From contig DATJRX010000032.1 in the NCBI GenBank assembly GCA_035504395.1, positions 1 to 64,000 on the forward strand: a stretch of 64,000 bases of DNA. The letters are read 5' to 3'. The notes below the pieces were generated by a model. That model was not told the DNA's origin, made no database searches, and saw only the letters and a program-made list of their open reading frames with translations. The position numbers were made by a program, and so were the translations under genes. Positions 56,709 through 64,000 of this stretch are shown piece by piece; position 1 is the first letter of the stretch; each line of letters starts with the position of its first letter. Source of the DNA: Lutacidiplasma sp035504395. Lineage in GTDB: Archaea > Thermoplasmatota > Thermoplasmata > Lutacidiplasmatales > UBA184.

Positions 56709-57771
56709 CGCCCGTCGGGGGCGCGCCGGGGAGGACGGCCGACGTTGCGATCAGCGCGTCGGCCGGGACGTCCGCCACCTCCTCCGCCCGGTGGCAGGCG
56801 ACCTGCCGGTCCGGCCGACCGGGGAGCGCGCGCAGCGCGGGCGACTCGGAGCGGCACCGGTCGACCGCGAACGGGCAACGGGGCGCGAAGCGGCACCCCG
56901 GGGGCGGGGAGAGGAGGGTCGGGATCTCGCCGGTGATGCGGTAGCGCGCCCGGCGCCGCTTCGGATCCGGCACCGGGACCGCAGCGAGGAGCGCCTTCGT
57001 GTACGGATGGACCGGATGCTCGAGGACGTCGTGGACGTCCCCGAGCTCGACCACCTCGCCGAGGTACATCACCGCCACCCGGTGCGCGGCATAGCGGACC
57101 GCGGCGACGTTGTGGGTGATGAGCAGGTAGGCGAGCCCCCGCTCGCGCTGGAGGTCGACGAGGCGGTTGAGGATCTGCGCCTGCACGGCGACGTCGAGCG
57201 CGCTCGTCGGCTCGTCCAGGATGATCAGCCTCGGGCGGACGCTCAGCGCCCGGGCCAGCGAGAGTCGCTGGCGGCCGCCGCCGGAGAACTCGTGCGGGTA
57301 CTGGTCGAGGCACTCGGGCGGCAGTCCCACCGTCGGGAGGAGGTCGGCGACCCGTCGGCGCAGCTCGGCCCGCCCGACCGATTCCTGCGAGCGCATGGGT
57401 TCGCCGACGATCTGCCAGACCCGCAGCCGGGGGTCGAGCGATCCCAGCGGGTCCTGGAAGACCATCTGGGCGTGGCGGTGCCAGAGGCGGAGCGCCCGCC
57501 CGCCGAGCCGGGTGATGTCCGCCCCCTCGAACCGGATCGCGCCCGAGGTCGGCGGGTACAGGCGCGCGGCGAGCCAGCCGAGCGTCGTCTTGCCGGACCC
57601 GGATTCGCCGATGAGGCCGAGCGTCTCGCCCGCGCGGAGGGAGATCGAGACCCCGTCCACTGCGTGGATCGCCTTCGGCGCGCTCCCGTGGACGAACTCC
57701 TGGAACGACCGGTTGATCGGGAAGTGCTTCACGAGGTTGACGGTCTCCAGGAGCGGCGGTGCGTCGGTCAC
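56698..57771 (-). CDS. dppF: Dipeptide/oligopeptide ABC transporter ATPase (DppF family), cassette 2
   Basis: A 357-residue ATPase. Walker A GLIGESGSGKTTL, Q-loop MVFQDPLGSLDPRLRV, signature FSGGGRQRLSL, Walker B LIILDEPTSALDV, H-loop ITHNVAAVRYA. The C-terminus has CRFAPRCPFAVDRC as in cassette 1. It starts at a GTG overlapping the dppD stop in GTGA. It is the closest paralogue of the cassette 1 DppF, and the sequence after residue 60 is nearly the same in spacing. Confidence 0.9.
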   Translation of the reverse strand: MTDAPPLLETVNLVKHFPINRSFQEFVHGSAPKAIHAVDGVSISLRAGETLGLIGESGSGKTTLGWLAARLYPPTSGAIRFEGADITRLGGRALRLWHRHAQMVFQDPLGSLDPRLRVWQIVGEPMRSQESVGRAELRRRVADLLPTVGLPPECLDQYPHEFSGGGRQRLSLARALSVRPRLIILDEPTSALDVAVQAQILNRLVDLQRERGLAYLLITHNVAAVRYAAHRVAVMYLGEVVELGDVHDVLEHPVHPYTKALLAAVPVPDPKRRRARYRITGEIPTLLSPPPGCRFAPRCPFAVDRCRSESPALRALPGRPDRQVACHRAEEVADVPADALIATSAVLPGAPPTGATA

Positions 57772-58934
57772 GGCAGCGCCTCGACCTCGCTCGCGAAGTG
57801 GCACGCGGACGCGTTGGAGTGGAGGCGAGGGGATCCCACGGGGGCCGCGAGCGCCGGCCCGGGCTCGGCGGAGCACTCCGGCCGCGCGATCGGGCAGCGG
57901 GGGGCGAACGCACAGCCGTCGGGGAGGCGCGAGAGGTTCGGGACGGATCCGGGGAGCGTGGGGAGGGCGCCGTCGCGCTGGTAGGTCCGCGGGATCGAGC
58001 GGAGCAGCGCCTTCGTGTACGGATGGCGCGGGGATTCGAAGACGTCCGCCACCGGGCCGAACTCGACGAGCGCCCCCGCGTACATCACGCCGACCTGGTC
58101 GGCGATCTCGGCGATGACCCCGAGATCGTGGCTGATGAACAGGATCGAGGTGTGGATCTCGTCCATCAGCTCCTTCATCAGGGTGAGGACCTGCGCCTGG
58201 ATCGTCACGTCGAGCGCGCTCGTCGGCTCGTCCGCGATCAAGAGCGACGGCCGCGCGGAGAGCGCGGTCGCGATCATGATGCGCTGGCGCATCCCACCGG
58301 ACAGCTCGTGCGGGTAGAGGTTGAGGATCGTCTCGGGATCGTTGATGCGGACGAGCCGAAGATACTCGAGCACCTCCCGCTTGAGCGCCGCGCCCGAGAC
58401 GTCGCCGTCGGGCGGGGCCTTCCCCTCGAGGGAGTCGGGGACCCGCGGGAGGAACGCATGCGAGAGCGCCTCGGCGGTCGGGACGGGGTCGCCCTTCGAG
58501 TAGTCGTGCGGGACCAGATCCGGGTGGAACATCGGCGCCCGGCCCGACTCGCGCAGGCGCCGGATCCGGACGGCCTCCGCGACCTGCTTGTAGATGCGGA
58601 AGGCCGGGTCGAGCGAGTTGATCGGCTCCTGGAAGATCATCCCGATGCCGGTCCCGCGGACGTACGGCATCCGCCACTTCGGGACCTGGAGGAGATCGAC
58701 GCCCTGGAACCGGATCCGCCCCGATCGCGTCCGGGCCGGGGGCTCCGGCAGGAGGCGGGGGATCGAGTGCGCGAGCGTGCTCTTGCCGCAGCCGGTCTCG
58801 CCGACGATCCCGACCACCTCGCCGGGCGCCATCTCGAACGTGACGTTCCGCAGGGCATGGAACGTCCCGGCCCCGACGACGTAATCGACGCTCAGCCCCT
58901 CGACCTCGAGGATCGGCTCCGCCGTTCTCGTCAC
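57768..58934 (-). CDS. dppD: Dipeptide/oligopeptide ABC transporter ATPase (DppD family), cassette 2
   Basis: A 388-residue ATPase, the same length as its cassette 1 paralogue when started at GTG 58934. Walker A GIVGETGCGKSTL, Q-loop MIFQEPINSLDPAFRI, signature LSGGMRQRI, Walker B LLIADEPTSALDV, H-loop ISHDLGVIAEI, then the C-terminal CAFAPRCPIARPEC. A 55-residue insertion after the Q-loop parallels that of cassette 1. An ATG at 59009 is a possible alternative but would overlap the cupin gene by 47 bases. The start lies 28 bases from the cupin stop. Confidence 0.88.
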   Translation of the reverse strand: MTRTAEPILEVEGLSVDYVVGAGTFHALRNVTFEMAPGEVVGIVGETGCGKSTLAHSIPRLLPEPPARTRSGRIRFQGVDLLQVPKWRMPYVRGTGIGMIFQEPINSLDPAFRIYKQVAEAVRIRRLRESGRAPMFHPDLVPHDYSKGDPVPTAEALSHAFLPRVPDSLEGKAPPDGDVSGAALKREVLEYLRLVRINDPETILNLYPHELSGGMRQRIMIATALSARPSLLIADEPTSALDVTIQAQVLTLMKELMDEIHTSILFISHDLGVIAEIADQVGVMYAGALVEFGPVADVFESPRHPYTKALLRSIPRTYQRDGALPTLPGSVPNLSRLPDGCAFAPRCPIARPECSAEPGPALAAPVGSPRLHSNASACHFASEVEALP

Positions 58935-58962
58935 CTCCCTCGGAGGGGCCGGGTTCGCTCCC

Positions 58963-59283
58963 TCATCCCGTGACCCGCTCGGGCGGTGCGAAGACGACGA
59001 GCAGCACAAGCTCCTCGGTGATCGAGTGGAACCGGTGCGGGACGTGGGCGGGAACGAACAGCACCTCCCCGGGCTTGGCCTCGGAGTCGACGCTGCCGTG
59101 CGTGAGCCGTCCGCGGCCCCGGACGACGTAGTAGATCTCGTCCTCGGAGTGGGGGGACTGGCGGTCGATCGCGCCCGGGGCGAGGACGTACACCCCGACG
59201 CTCATCGTCGGAACGCGCAGGAACTCCCGCCAGTCGCCCGGGTTCTGCTTGGCCCGCTCGGCCTCCTCCTCGATCGCCGTCAT
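58963..59283 (-). CDS. Cupin-fold protein
   Basis: A 106-residue single-domain cupin. Motif 1 is SPHSEDEIYYVVRGRGRL, with the His-x-x-x-x-x-E and a second acidic residue; motif 2 is PGEVLFVPAHVPHRF with the metal His residues. A metal-binding beta-barrel binds or converts small molecules, or senses them. The ATG at 59283 lies 25 bases from a TATA box that overlaps the end of the amine oxidase gene, so it can be transcribed by itself. It is placed between the amine oxidase and the importer ATPase genes in the second dpp cassette. Confidence 0.82.
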   Translation of the reverse strand: MTAIEEEAERAKQNPGDWREFLRVPTMSVGVYVLAPGAIDRQSPHSEDEIYYVVRGRGRLTHGSVDSEAKPGEVLFVPAHVPHRFHSITEELVLLVVFAPPERVTG

Positions 59284-59304
59284 CGCCGTCCGCACGCGCC
59301 GCTT

Positions 59305-59314
59305 CGGATTAACC
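59305..59314 (-). promoter_or_regulatory. TATA box of the cupin gene
   Basis: GGTTAATCCG on the minus strand, centred about 26 bases before the ATG at 59283 and overlapping the stop codon of the amine oxidase gene. Confidence 0.6.
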
Positions 59315-60661
59315 GCCCGGGGCCCCGGCGTCGAGCGCGAGCACCTCCTCGGCCGCGCGGACCCCGGTCTCGATCGCGCCGGCGACGGTCGCCGAGAGCC
59401 CCCGCGTCTCGGTCGCCTCGCCCGCGAAGAAGAGGCGGTCCCCGACCGGGGCCGCGAGCGCGGCGCGGTCGGAGAGGCGCGCCCCGACCGGGAGGAACGA
59501 GTAGGCGCCCCGCGCGAAGGGATCGTTCGACCACCGGTGGACGCGGGCCCCCTCCACCGTCCCGAGGGAGATGCCGGGCGGGAGCAGGGAGTCCCACTCC
59601 TGGACGGTCGCCGCGACGAGATCGGCGTCGCTCAGGTCGGCCCGGCGCCGCGCCTCTCGCCCCACCGTGAAGGCCGTCACGATCTCGATCGGCTCGCCGA
59701 GGCCGACGCGCGGGCGGAGGAAGGTCGAGGCGGTCCCTCCCCAGACGAGGGCGAACTCGCCGAGGCGCGCGCGGGCGGTCCCGCCGCGCAGCCGCAGCGA
59801 GACCGCGTAGCCGTCGGCGAAGGCGATGCGGGCGATCGCCGCCCGCTTCGCCTCGGGAAGGGGAGGATCGAAGACGATCGCCCCGGAGCGCAGCACGCCG
59901 AGCGGCACGGTGACGATCGCGCGCGGCGCCCGGTAGATGCGGTCGGGCCCATCGACGGGGTGGACCGTGACCGCGACGCCCGCGGCGGTCCCGCGGACCT
60001 CGGTCACGGGGGTCCCGAGCCGCACGCGGTCCCCGAGCGCCGCCGCCTCCCGCTCCGCGAGGGTCGAGTACCCCTCCACGACCCGGAAGTTCCGGAAGCC
60101 GAAGGGCTCCGGCGCCCGGCGGTCCTCCTCCCCGGGGCCGAGGATCCCGATCGCATCCGCGTCGGCCGCGTAGGTGTGGGCGTGCAGGAGCTCGACGAGC
60201 AGGCGGGCCGCCGGAGCGGGTCGCGCCTCGTCGAGGAAGTCGGCGATCGACCGGTCCGGCGGCCCGAGCGCCTGCAACCGGCCCGGGATCCCGCGGAGCC
60301 CCGCGTACGTCGCCCGGGTCCCCGCGGCGGGGTGGAACGGCAGCGCGAACCACGGATAGCGCGCGATCCGGCCCCGGACCACGAGCCGGCTCCGCTGGGT
60401 GAGCGGGAGCGGCGCGGCCGTGAGCCCCCGGCGCGCGAGCCACGCGTGCGTGACGACGTGCCGGCCGTGCACCATCTGGGCGCCGAGCTCGAGCGGGACG
60501 CCGGCGAGCGTGCGGTCCGTCAGGACCCGGCCCCCCACCCGGTTCCGGGCCTCCAGGACGAGCACACGGCGCCCGGCCTCGGTCAGGCGGTGGGCTGCGG
60601 CGAGACCGGCGAACCCGGCCCCGACGACGAGAACGTCGACCTCGGAGTCTCCGCTCGCCAT
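59309..60661 (-). CDS. Flavin monoamine oxidase-family protein
   Basis: A 450-residue flavoprotein. FAD binding is at VLVVGAGFAGLAAAHRL, then LEARNRVGGRVLTDRT (the GGR motif). The substrate region has LELGAQMVHGRHVVTHAWL, VTVPLGVLRSGAI is a core strand, and FFAGEATETRGLSATVAGAIETG is the C-terminal FAD-contacting motif. Family members deaminate mono- or polyamines, or dehydrogenate amino acids. The gene lies 9 bases downstream of dppC in the second importer operon, which implies that its substrate is imported by that system. Confidence 0.85.
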   Translation of the reverse strand: MASGDSEVDVLVVGAGFAGLAAAHRLTEAGRRVLVLEARNRVGGRVLTDRTLAGVPLELGAQMVHGRHVVTHAWLARRGLTAAPLPLTQRSRLVVRGRIARYPWFALPFHPAAGTRATYAGLRGIPGRLQALGPPDRSIADFLDEARPAPAARLLVELLHAHTYAADADAIGILGPGEEDRRAPEPFGFRNFRVVEGYSTLAEREAAALGDRVRLGTPVTEVRGTAAGVAVTVHPVDGPDRIYRAPRAIVTVPLGVLRSGAIVFDPPLPEAKRAAIARIAFADGYAVSLRLRGGTARARLGEFALVWGGTASTFLRPRVGLGEPIEIVTAFTVGREARRRADLSDADLVAATVQEWDSLLPPGISLGTVEGARVHRWSNDPFARGAYSFLPVGARLSDRAALAAPVGDRLFFAGEATETRGLSATVAGAIETGVRAAEEVLALDAGAPGG

Positions 60662-60670
60662 GGTCCCGCG

Positions 60671-61687
60671 TCACGTCCCGGGCTCGTCCGAGCGCTCGAC
60701 GGGGATCGGGGCCGGGACCGCCACCCGCTCGCGGGCGAAGGCACGGCGGGTCCGGGGATCGAGCACGTCCCGCAGCCCGTCGCCCAGCAGGGAGAATCCG
60801 AGCACCGTGACGAAGATCGCGAGCCCGGGCGCGAGCACGAGGTACAGGTACTGCGGCAGGTACCCCTGGTACTCGAAGACCATGCTGCCCCACTCGGGCG
60901 TCGTCGCCGGCAGGGAGATCCCGAAGTACGAGATCGTGGAGAACGTCACGAGGACGGTCCCGACGTCCAGGGTCGCGTACACGGTCAGCGGTTCGAGCAG
61001 GTTGCGGACCACGTGCCGCAGCAGGATCCGCGACTCCGACGCCCCCGCGATGCGGGCCGCCGGGATGTAGCCCTGGTGCTTGATCGTGAGCACCTCGCCG
61101 CGGACGAGCCGGACGTAGTACGGCCACCAGGTGATGATCAGGGCCGCGAGCGTGGCGGTGAGATTGCGTCCGAGGATCGCCGCGAGCGCGAACGCGAGCA
61201 CGAGGGTCGGGAAGGCGAGGAAGACGTCGGTGACCCGGAGGATGAAGCCGGCGAGCGGCCGGCTGAAGCGGCCCGAGTCCCAGAAGCCGGAGACGAGGCC
61301 GAGCCCGCCGCCGATGATCAGCGCCGCTCCGACGATCGCGAAGCCGATGAAGAGGTCGAGCGGGAGCGCGGCGAGCACCCGGGAGAAGACGTCACGGCCG
61401 AGGTTGTCGGTGCCGAACCAGTGCTGCCAGCTCGGGCCCTGGAGCAGGGTGGGCGAGAGCGCGTTCGGGTCGTAGGGCAGCAGCGAGACCGCGCGCCCGA
61501 TGAGCGCCTTCGAGACGAGCGGCACGAGCTCGACGGCCGCCGCCAGGACCACGGTGACGAGGACCAGGAAGAAGCCCGCCGCGGTAAGCCGGTTCGCCCG
61601 GAGCGTCCGGACCGCCTCCCCGAGCGTGTCCCGCCGTCGGATCGTGCCGGCCATCGGCGCCGGAGGGGAGGGACGCGACGCGGCCAT
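60671..61687 (-). CDS. dppC: Dipeptide/oligopeptide ABC transporter permease (DppC family), cassette 2
   Basis: A 338-residue permease. The N-terminal helix RLTAAGFFLVLVTVVLAAAV leads to a periplasmic loop and WFGTDNLGRDVFSRVL, the DppC landmark; the EAA loop is YIPAARIAGASESRILLRHV. The end LLGDGLRDVLDPRTRRAF resembles cassette 1. It starts directly after the dppB stop codon (no gap). Confidence 0.9.
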   Translation of the reverse strand: MAASRPSPPAPMAGTIRRRDTLGEAVRTLRANRLTAAGFFLVLVTVVLAAAVELVPLVSKALIGRAVSLLPYDPNALSPTLLQGPSWQHWFGTDNLGRDVFSRVLAALPLDLFIGFAIVGAALIIGGGLGLVSGFWDSGRFSRPLAGFILRVTDVFLAFPTLVLAFALAAILGRNLTATLAALIITWWPYYVRLVRGEVLTIKHQGYIPAARIAGASESRILLRHVVRNLLEPLTVYATLDVGTVLVTFSTISYFGISLPATTPEWGSMVFEYQGYLPQYLYLVLAPGLAIFVTVLGFSLLGDGLRDVLDPRTRRAFARERVAVPAPIPVERSDEPGT

Positions 61688-62707
61688 CTAGCGCCAGTCC
61701 ACCCGCGGGTCGATGAGGCCGTACAGGATGTCCGCGATCAGGTTCGCGATCACGACGGCGATCGCGAACACGATCACGATCGCGATGGTGCCCGCGAAGT
61801 TGTAGCCGACGACCGCGTCGTACGAGTACTCCCCGATGCCGGGCCAGCGGAACACCTCCTCGATGACGATCGTGCCCGACAGCAGCCCGCTCGCCGTGAA
61901 GCCGAGCACGGTGGTCGTCGTGATCAGGGAATTGCGGAGCACGTGGCGGAGGACCACGGTGCCCTCGTTGAGGCCCTTCATCCGGGCGCTCTTCACGAAG
62001 TCCATCGGGAGGACCTCGAGCATCGAGCTGCGCGTCATCCGGGTGATGATGCCGAGGTTGAGGAACGCGAGGGCCGTCGCCGGGAGGATGAGGTGCTCGA
62101 TCGCGTTGACGGTGTACGGTAGATTGCCGGCTAACAGGGCGTCGAGGACCGACATGTGGGTCGGTTGCGGGAACGGCGGTGGATTCACGGAGAAGTCGCC
62201 CCCCGTGGGGAGCCCGACCACGGGACCGATCACGAACGCGAGGAGGACGGCGGCCAGGTACGTCGGCGCCGCCCAACCGCTCAGGTAGAACAACCGGACG
62301 AGGTGGTCCGGCCACCGGCCAGCCCACCGGGCCGCCACGACCCCCAGGAGGATGCCGAACACGATCATGATGAGGAGCGCCGCGAGCACGAGCTCGACGG
62401 TCTCGGGGAGGGCCGCCGCGATCACCGGGTAGACCGGCACCCCGTTCTGGTCGGTCCCCCAGTTGCCCTGCGCGAGCTGGACGACGTACTTCTCGAACTG
62501 GATCCAGATCGGTTGATTGAATCCGAAGAACTGGCGGCACGCGGCGATGACGTCCGGCTTCGCGTGGGGGTACCACGCGGGACACGGGTCCGAGATGATG
62601 ACGTGCGTCAGGAGGAACGTGAGGAGGATGACGCCCAGGAGGACCGGGACGAGCTCGGCGAGGCGGACCCCGATGAAGTAGGCCAGGTCGGAGAGGCTCC
62701 GCCCCAT
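61688..62707 (-). CDS. dppB: Dipeptide/oligopeptide ABC transporter permease (DppB family), cassette 2
   Basis: A 339-residue permease with six or so membrane helices. The N-terminus MGRSLSDLAYFIGVRL and the following LVPVLLGVILLTFL match the cassette 1 permease closely, while the extracytoplasmic loop (HAKPDVIAACRQFFGFNQ) differs. The EAA loop is FVKSARMKGLNEGTVVLRHV. DPRVDW ends the protein. A TATA-like CGATAAAC at about 62792-62799 is 85 bases upstream. Confidence 0.9.
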   Translation of the reverse strand: MGRSLSDLAYFIGVRLAELVPVLLGVILLTFLLTHVIISDPCPAWYPHAKPDVIAACRQFFGFNQPIWIQFEKYVVQLAQGNWGTDQNGVPVYPVIAAALPETVELVLAALLIMIVFGILLGVVAARWAGRWPDHLVRLFYLSGWAAPTYLAAVLLAFVIGPVVGLPTGGDFSVNPPPFPQPTHMSVLDALLAGNLPYTVNAIEHLILPATALAFLNLGIITRMTRSSMLEVLPMDFVKSARMKGLNEGTVVLRHVLRNSLITTTTVLGFTASGLLSGTIVIEEVFRWPGIGEYSYDAVVGYNFAGTIAIVIVFAIAVVIANLIADILYGLIDPRVDWR

Positions 62708-62814
62708 GCTCCTTCAGGCCCCCGGGTCGGGGACGTCCGGCGCCGGCAGCGCGTCGGCCGCGGTCACTCGGACCGCGTAACGGAAGGCCCCCGATAAACG
62801 CGCCGGCGGTTCTC

Positions 62815-63255
62815 TTACGCCGGGGGCGTCGCGTCGAGCTTTGCGGCGAGGTTCCTCGCGAACTCCTCCGCGTCGGGCCCGACGCGCTTCGCGAGATACG
62901 AGTCGATCACGGCGCGCAGGGCCCCCGTGCCGGTCATGGTGAGGGTCAGGGTCACGTCGGTCGCGTCCGGCGGCGCCGCGACGAACGCGAGCCGGCCCTC
63001 GATCGTCGCCTCGGGTCCGCGGGCGCGGAACCGGACGCCCGCCTCGCTCCCCTCGAGGAGTTCGCCCTGGTAGAGGCTCTTCCTCGAGATCGGTCCCAGC
63101 TTGATCGCCACGGTCCAGATGGCGGTCCGCTCGCCGGTCCGCTCGACCCCGACGACCTGGGGGATCAGCGCGGCGACGAACGTCGGGTCCGAGAGGGACC
63201 GGTGCAGGGCCTCCGGAGCCGCCGGCGCCCGGAAGCGGACCGTGGACTCGGGCAC
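62815..63255 (-). CDS. CoxG-like SRPBCC protein
   Basis: A 146-residue START-like protein related to carbon-monoxide dehydrogenase subunit G. It begins TVRFRAPAAPEALHRSLSDP, with AALIPQVVGVERTG, and later VTLTLTMTGTGALRAVIDSYL then a helix ending KLDA. There is no catalytic motif. CoxG family members help assemble or recruit molybdenum hydroxylases, but no such enzyme is near. The GTG start at 63255 is 4 bases after the stop of the upstream flavoprotein gene, with which it is cotranscribed. Confidence 0.68.
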   Translation of the reverse strand: MPESTVRFRAPAAPEALHRSLSDPTFVAALIPQVVGVERTGERTAIWTVAIKLGPISRKSLYQGELLEGSEAGVRFRARGPEATIEGRLAFVAAPPDATDVTLTLTMTGTGALRAVIDSYLAKRVGPDAEEFARNLAAKLDATPPA

Positions 63256-63259
63256 GGAA

Positions 63260-64000
63260 CTACGTCCCCGCGTTGGCCGCGTGAAGGTCGGCGAGGACGA
63301 CGCCGGCGGCGTTGTGGCCGGGGGCGCCGATCACGCCGCCGCCCGGATGGGTCGCGCAGCCGCAGAGGTAGAGGCCCGGGACCGGGGTCCGGTAGTTCGA
63401 CCAGCCCGGCATCGGCCGCAGGCTGAAGATCTGGTCGGGCGTGATGTCGCCCTGGTCGATGTTCCCGCCGGTCATCCCCAGCGTGCGCTCGATGTCGAGC
63501 GGCGTCACGACCTGCCAGTGGCGCACGAGCGCCCGGATCCCGGGCGCGTACTCCTCGATCGTCGAGAGGACGGTCTCCGCGACCGCCTCGCGCGCGTCGT
63601 CCCAGGCGCCGCCGCGCAGCTCGGTCGGCGCGTACTGGACGAAGCAGGTCATCGTGTGCTTCCCGGCGGGGGCGACGCTGGGGTCGACGAGGCTCTGGAA
63701 GTAGATGTCGATCGAGGGCGCCCGGGAGAACTGACCGAACTTCGCGTCGTCGAACGCCCGCTCGATGTACTCCATGCTGGGGCAGATGTCGACCGCCCCG
63801 ACCAGGTGCCTCGGGTCCGGATCCGCCGTGAACGTCGGCACGCCGTCGAGCGCGGCGTTGAACTTGAGGCAGGCTCCGCGCGATCGGATGCGATGGACCC
63901 GGGACTCGATCGCCCCGTCGAGCGTACCCCGCGGGAGCAGCTTCAGCAGGGTGTTCGGCGCGTCGGCGTTCGAGACCACGGCCCGCGCCCGGATCGTCTC
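63260..64000 (-). CDS. FAD-dependent oxidoreductase, phytoene-dehydrogenase-like (COG1233), C-terminal part, cut by window edge
   Basis: The C-terminal 246 residues of a flavoprotein whose N-terminus lies beyond the right edge. The strand VSNADAPNTLLKLLP is the shift from the FAD domain to the substrate domain of CrtI/PYROXD2 type proteins, and GLYLCGCATHPGGGVIGAPGHNAA is the C-terminal FAD-binding motif of that group. The region between holds a long substrate-binding domain. Function may be saturation or desaturation of a lipid or redox of an amino-acid derivative. It is cotranscribed with the CoxG-like gene. Confidence 0.82.
   Translation of the reverse strand, partial: ETIRARAVVSNADAPNTLLKLLPRGTLDGAIESRVHRIRSRGACLKFNAALDGVPTFTADPDPRHLVGAVDICPSMEYIERAFDDAKFGQFSRAPSIDIYFQSLVDPSVAPAGKHTMTCFVQYAPTELRGGAWDDAREAVAETVLSTIEEYAPGIRALVRHWQVVTPLDIERTLGMTGGNIDQGDITPDQIFSLRPMPGWSNYRTPVPGLYLCGCATHPGGGVIGAPGHNAAGVVLADLHAANAGT

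Noticed and set aside
1..64000. CRISPR arrays, insertion sequences, toxin-antitoxin pairs and restriction-modification genes
   Set aside because: No regular repeat-spacer pattern, transposase motif or matching nuclease-methylase pair was seen. Both methyltransferases noted are class I small-molecule-like types.

Overview
The window is very GC-rich (by eye about 70 percent) and archaeal. It carries the 3' half of an SRP RNA, a tRNA-Leu without an encoded CCA, AbrB-PhoU, HxlR and Lrp/AsnC regulators, a RAD55/KaiC-type ATPase, a HerA-like ATPase, ThpR and a GH15 enzyme of the kind known from Thermoplasma. AT-rich TATA boxes stand about 26 bases before many start codons, so most messages look leaderless. 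GTG starts are common. I infer an uncultured high-GC Thermoplasmatota lineage, such as the soil and sediment groups; no ribosomal marker is present to prove it.

1-10 kb: SRP RNA end, a small unknown gene, a thioesterase divergent from serine hydroxymethyltransferase (glyA), a large membrane-anchored Ig-like surface protein, an AlkA-type glycosylase, ThpR, and a HerA-like ATPase with a small upstream partner. 9.7-10.4 kb has no convincing gene but holds a long hairpin that may be a small RNA.

10.4-24.8 kb: HxlR regulator, an unknown protein, a HAD phosphatase, then a minus-strand operon of a flavin/iron-sulfur amine or imino-acid dehydrogenase (HcnAB-like fusion plus HcnC/SoxB-like subunit) followed by a glycerate-2-kinase-like protein. 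Next come AbrB-PhoU, an iron-ADH-like protein with a degraded metal site, a Fur zinc domain without its DNA-binding half, a methyltransferase, a VOC protein, an SRPBCC protein, a zinc-ribbon membrane protein, a double CDGSH protein, a divergent pyruvate-kinase-like protein and a TfoX-N protein.

24.9-33.7 kb: a polytopic membrane protein and a KaiC-type ATPase, tRNA-Leu(CAG), an LsrF-like aldolase, an Lrp regulator divergent from glutamine synthetase (a perfect palindrome lies between them), a YtcJ-type amidohydrolase, an unknown protein and a saccharopine-dehydrogenase-like protein.

33.9-64 kb: a catabolic island. It has two complete sets of dipeptide/oligopeptide ABC importer genes (dppBCDF) and one lipoprotein-like binding protein. 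Around and inside them lie four class III aminotransferases, three aldehyde dehydrogenases (aminobutyraldehyde type, a general type, and MmsA), a flavin amine oxidase with a cupin placed inside the second importer operon, a metal-dependent hydrolase, a GH15 glucoamylase/trehalase, two GNAT acetyltransferases (one frameshifted), a methyltransferase, a CoxG-like protein and the end of a phytoene-desaturase-like flavoprotein. Together they suggest uptake of peptides or amines, oxidative deamination or transamination, and oxidation of the aldehydes to acids and acyl-CoA. Glutamine synthetase and the Lrp switch would handle the released nitrogen. The substrate is inference.
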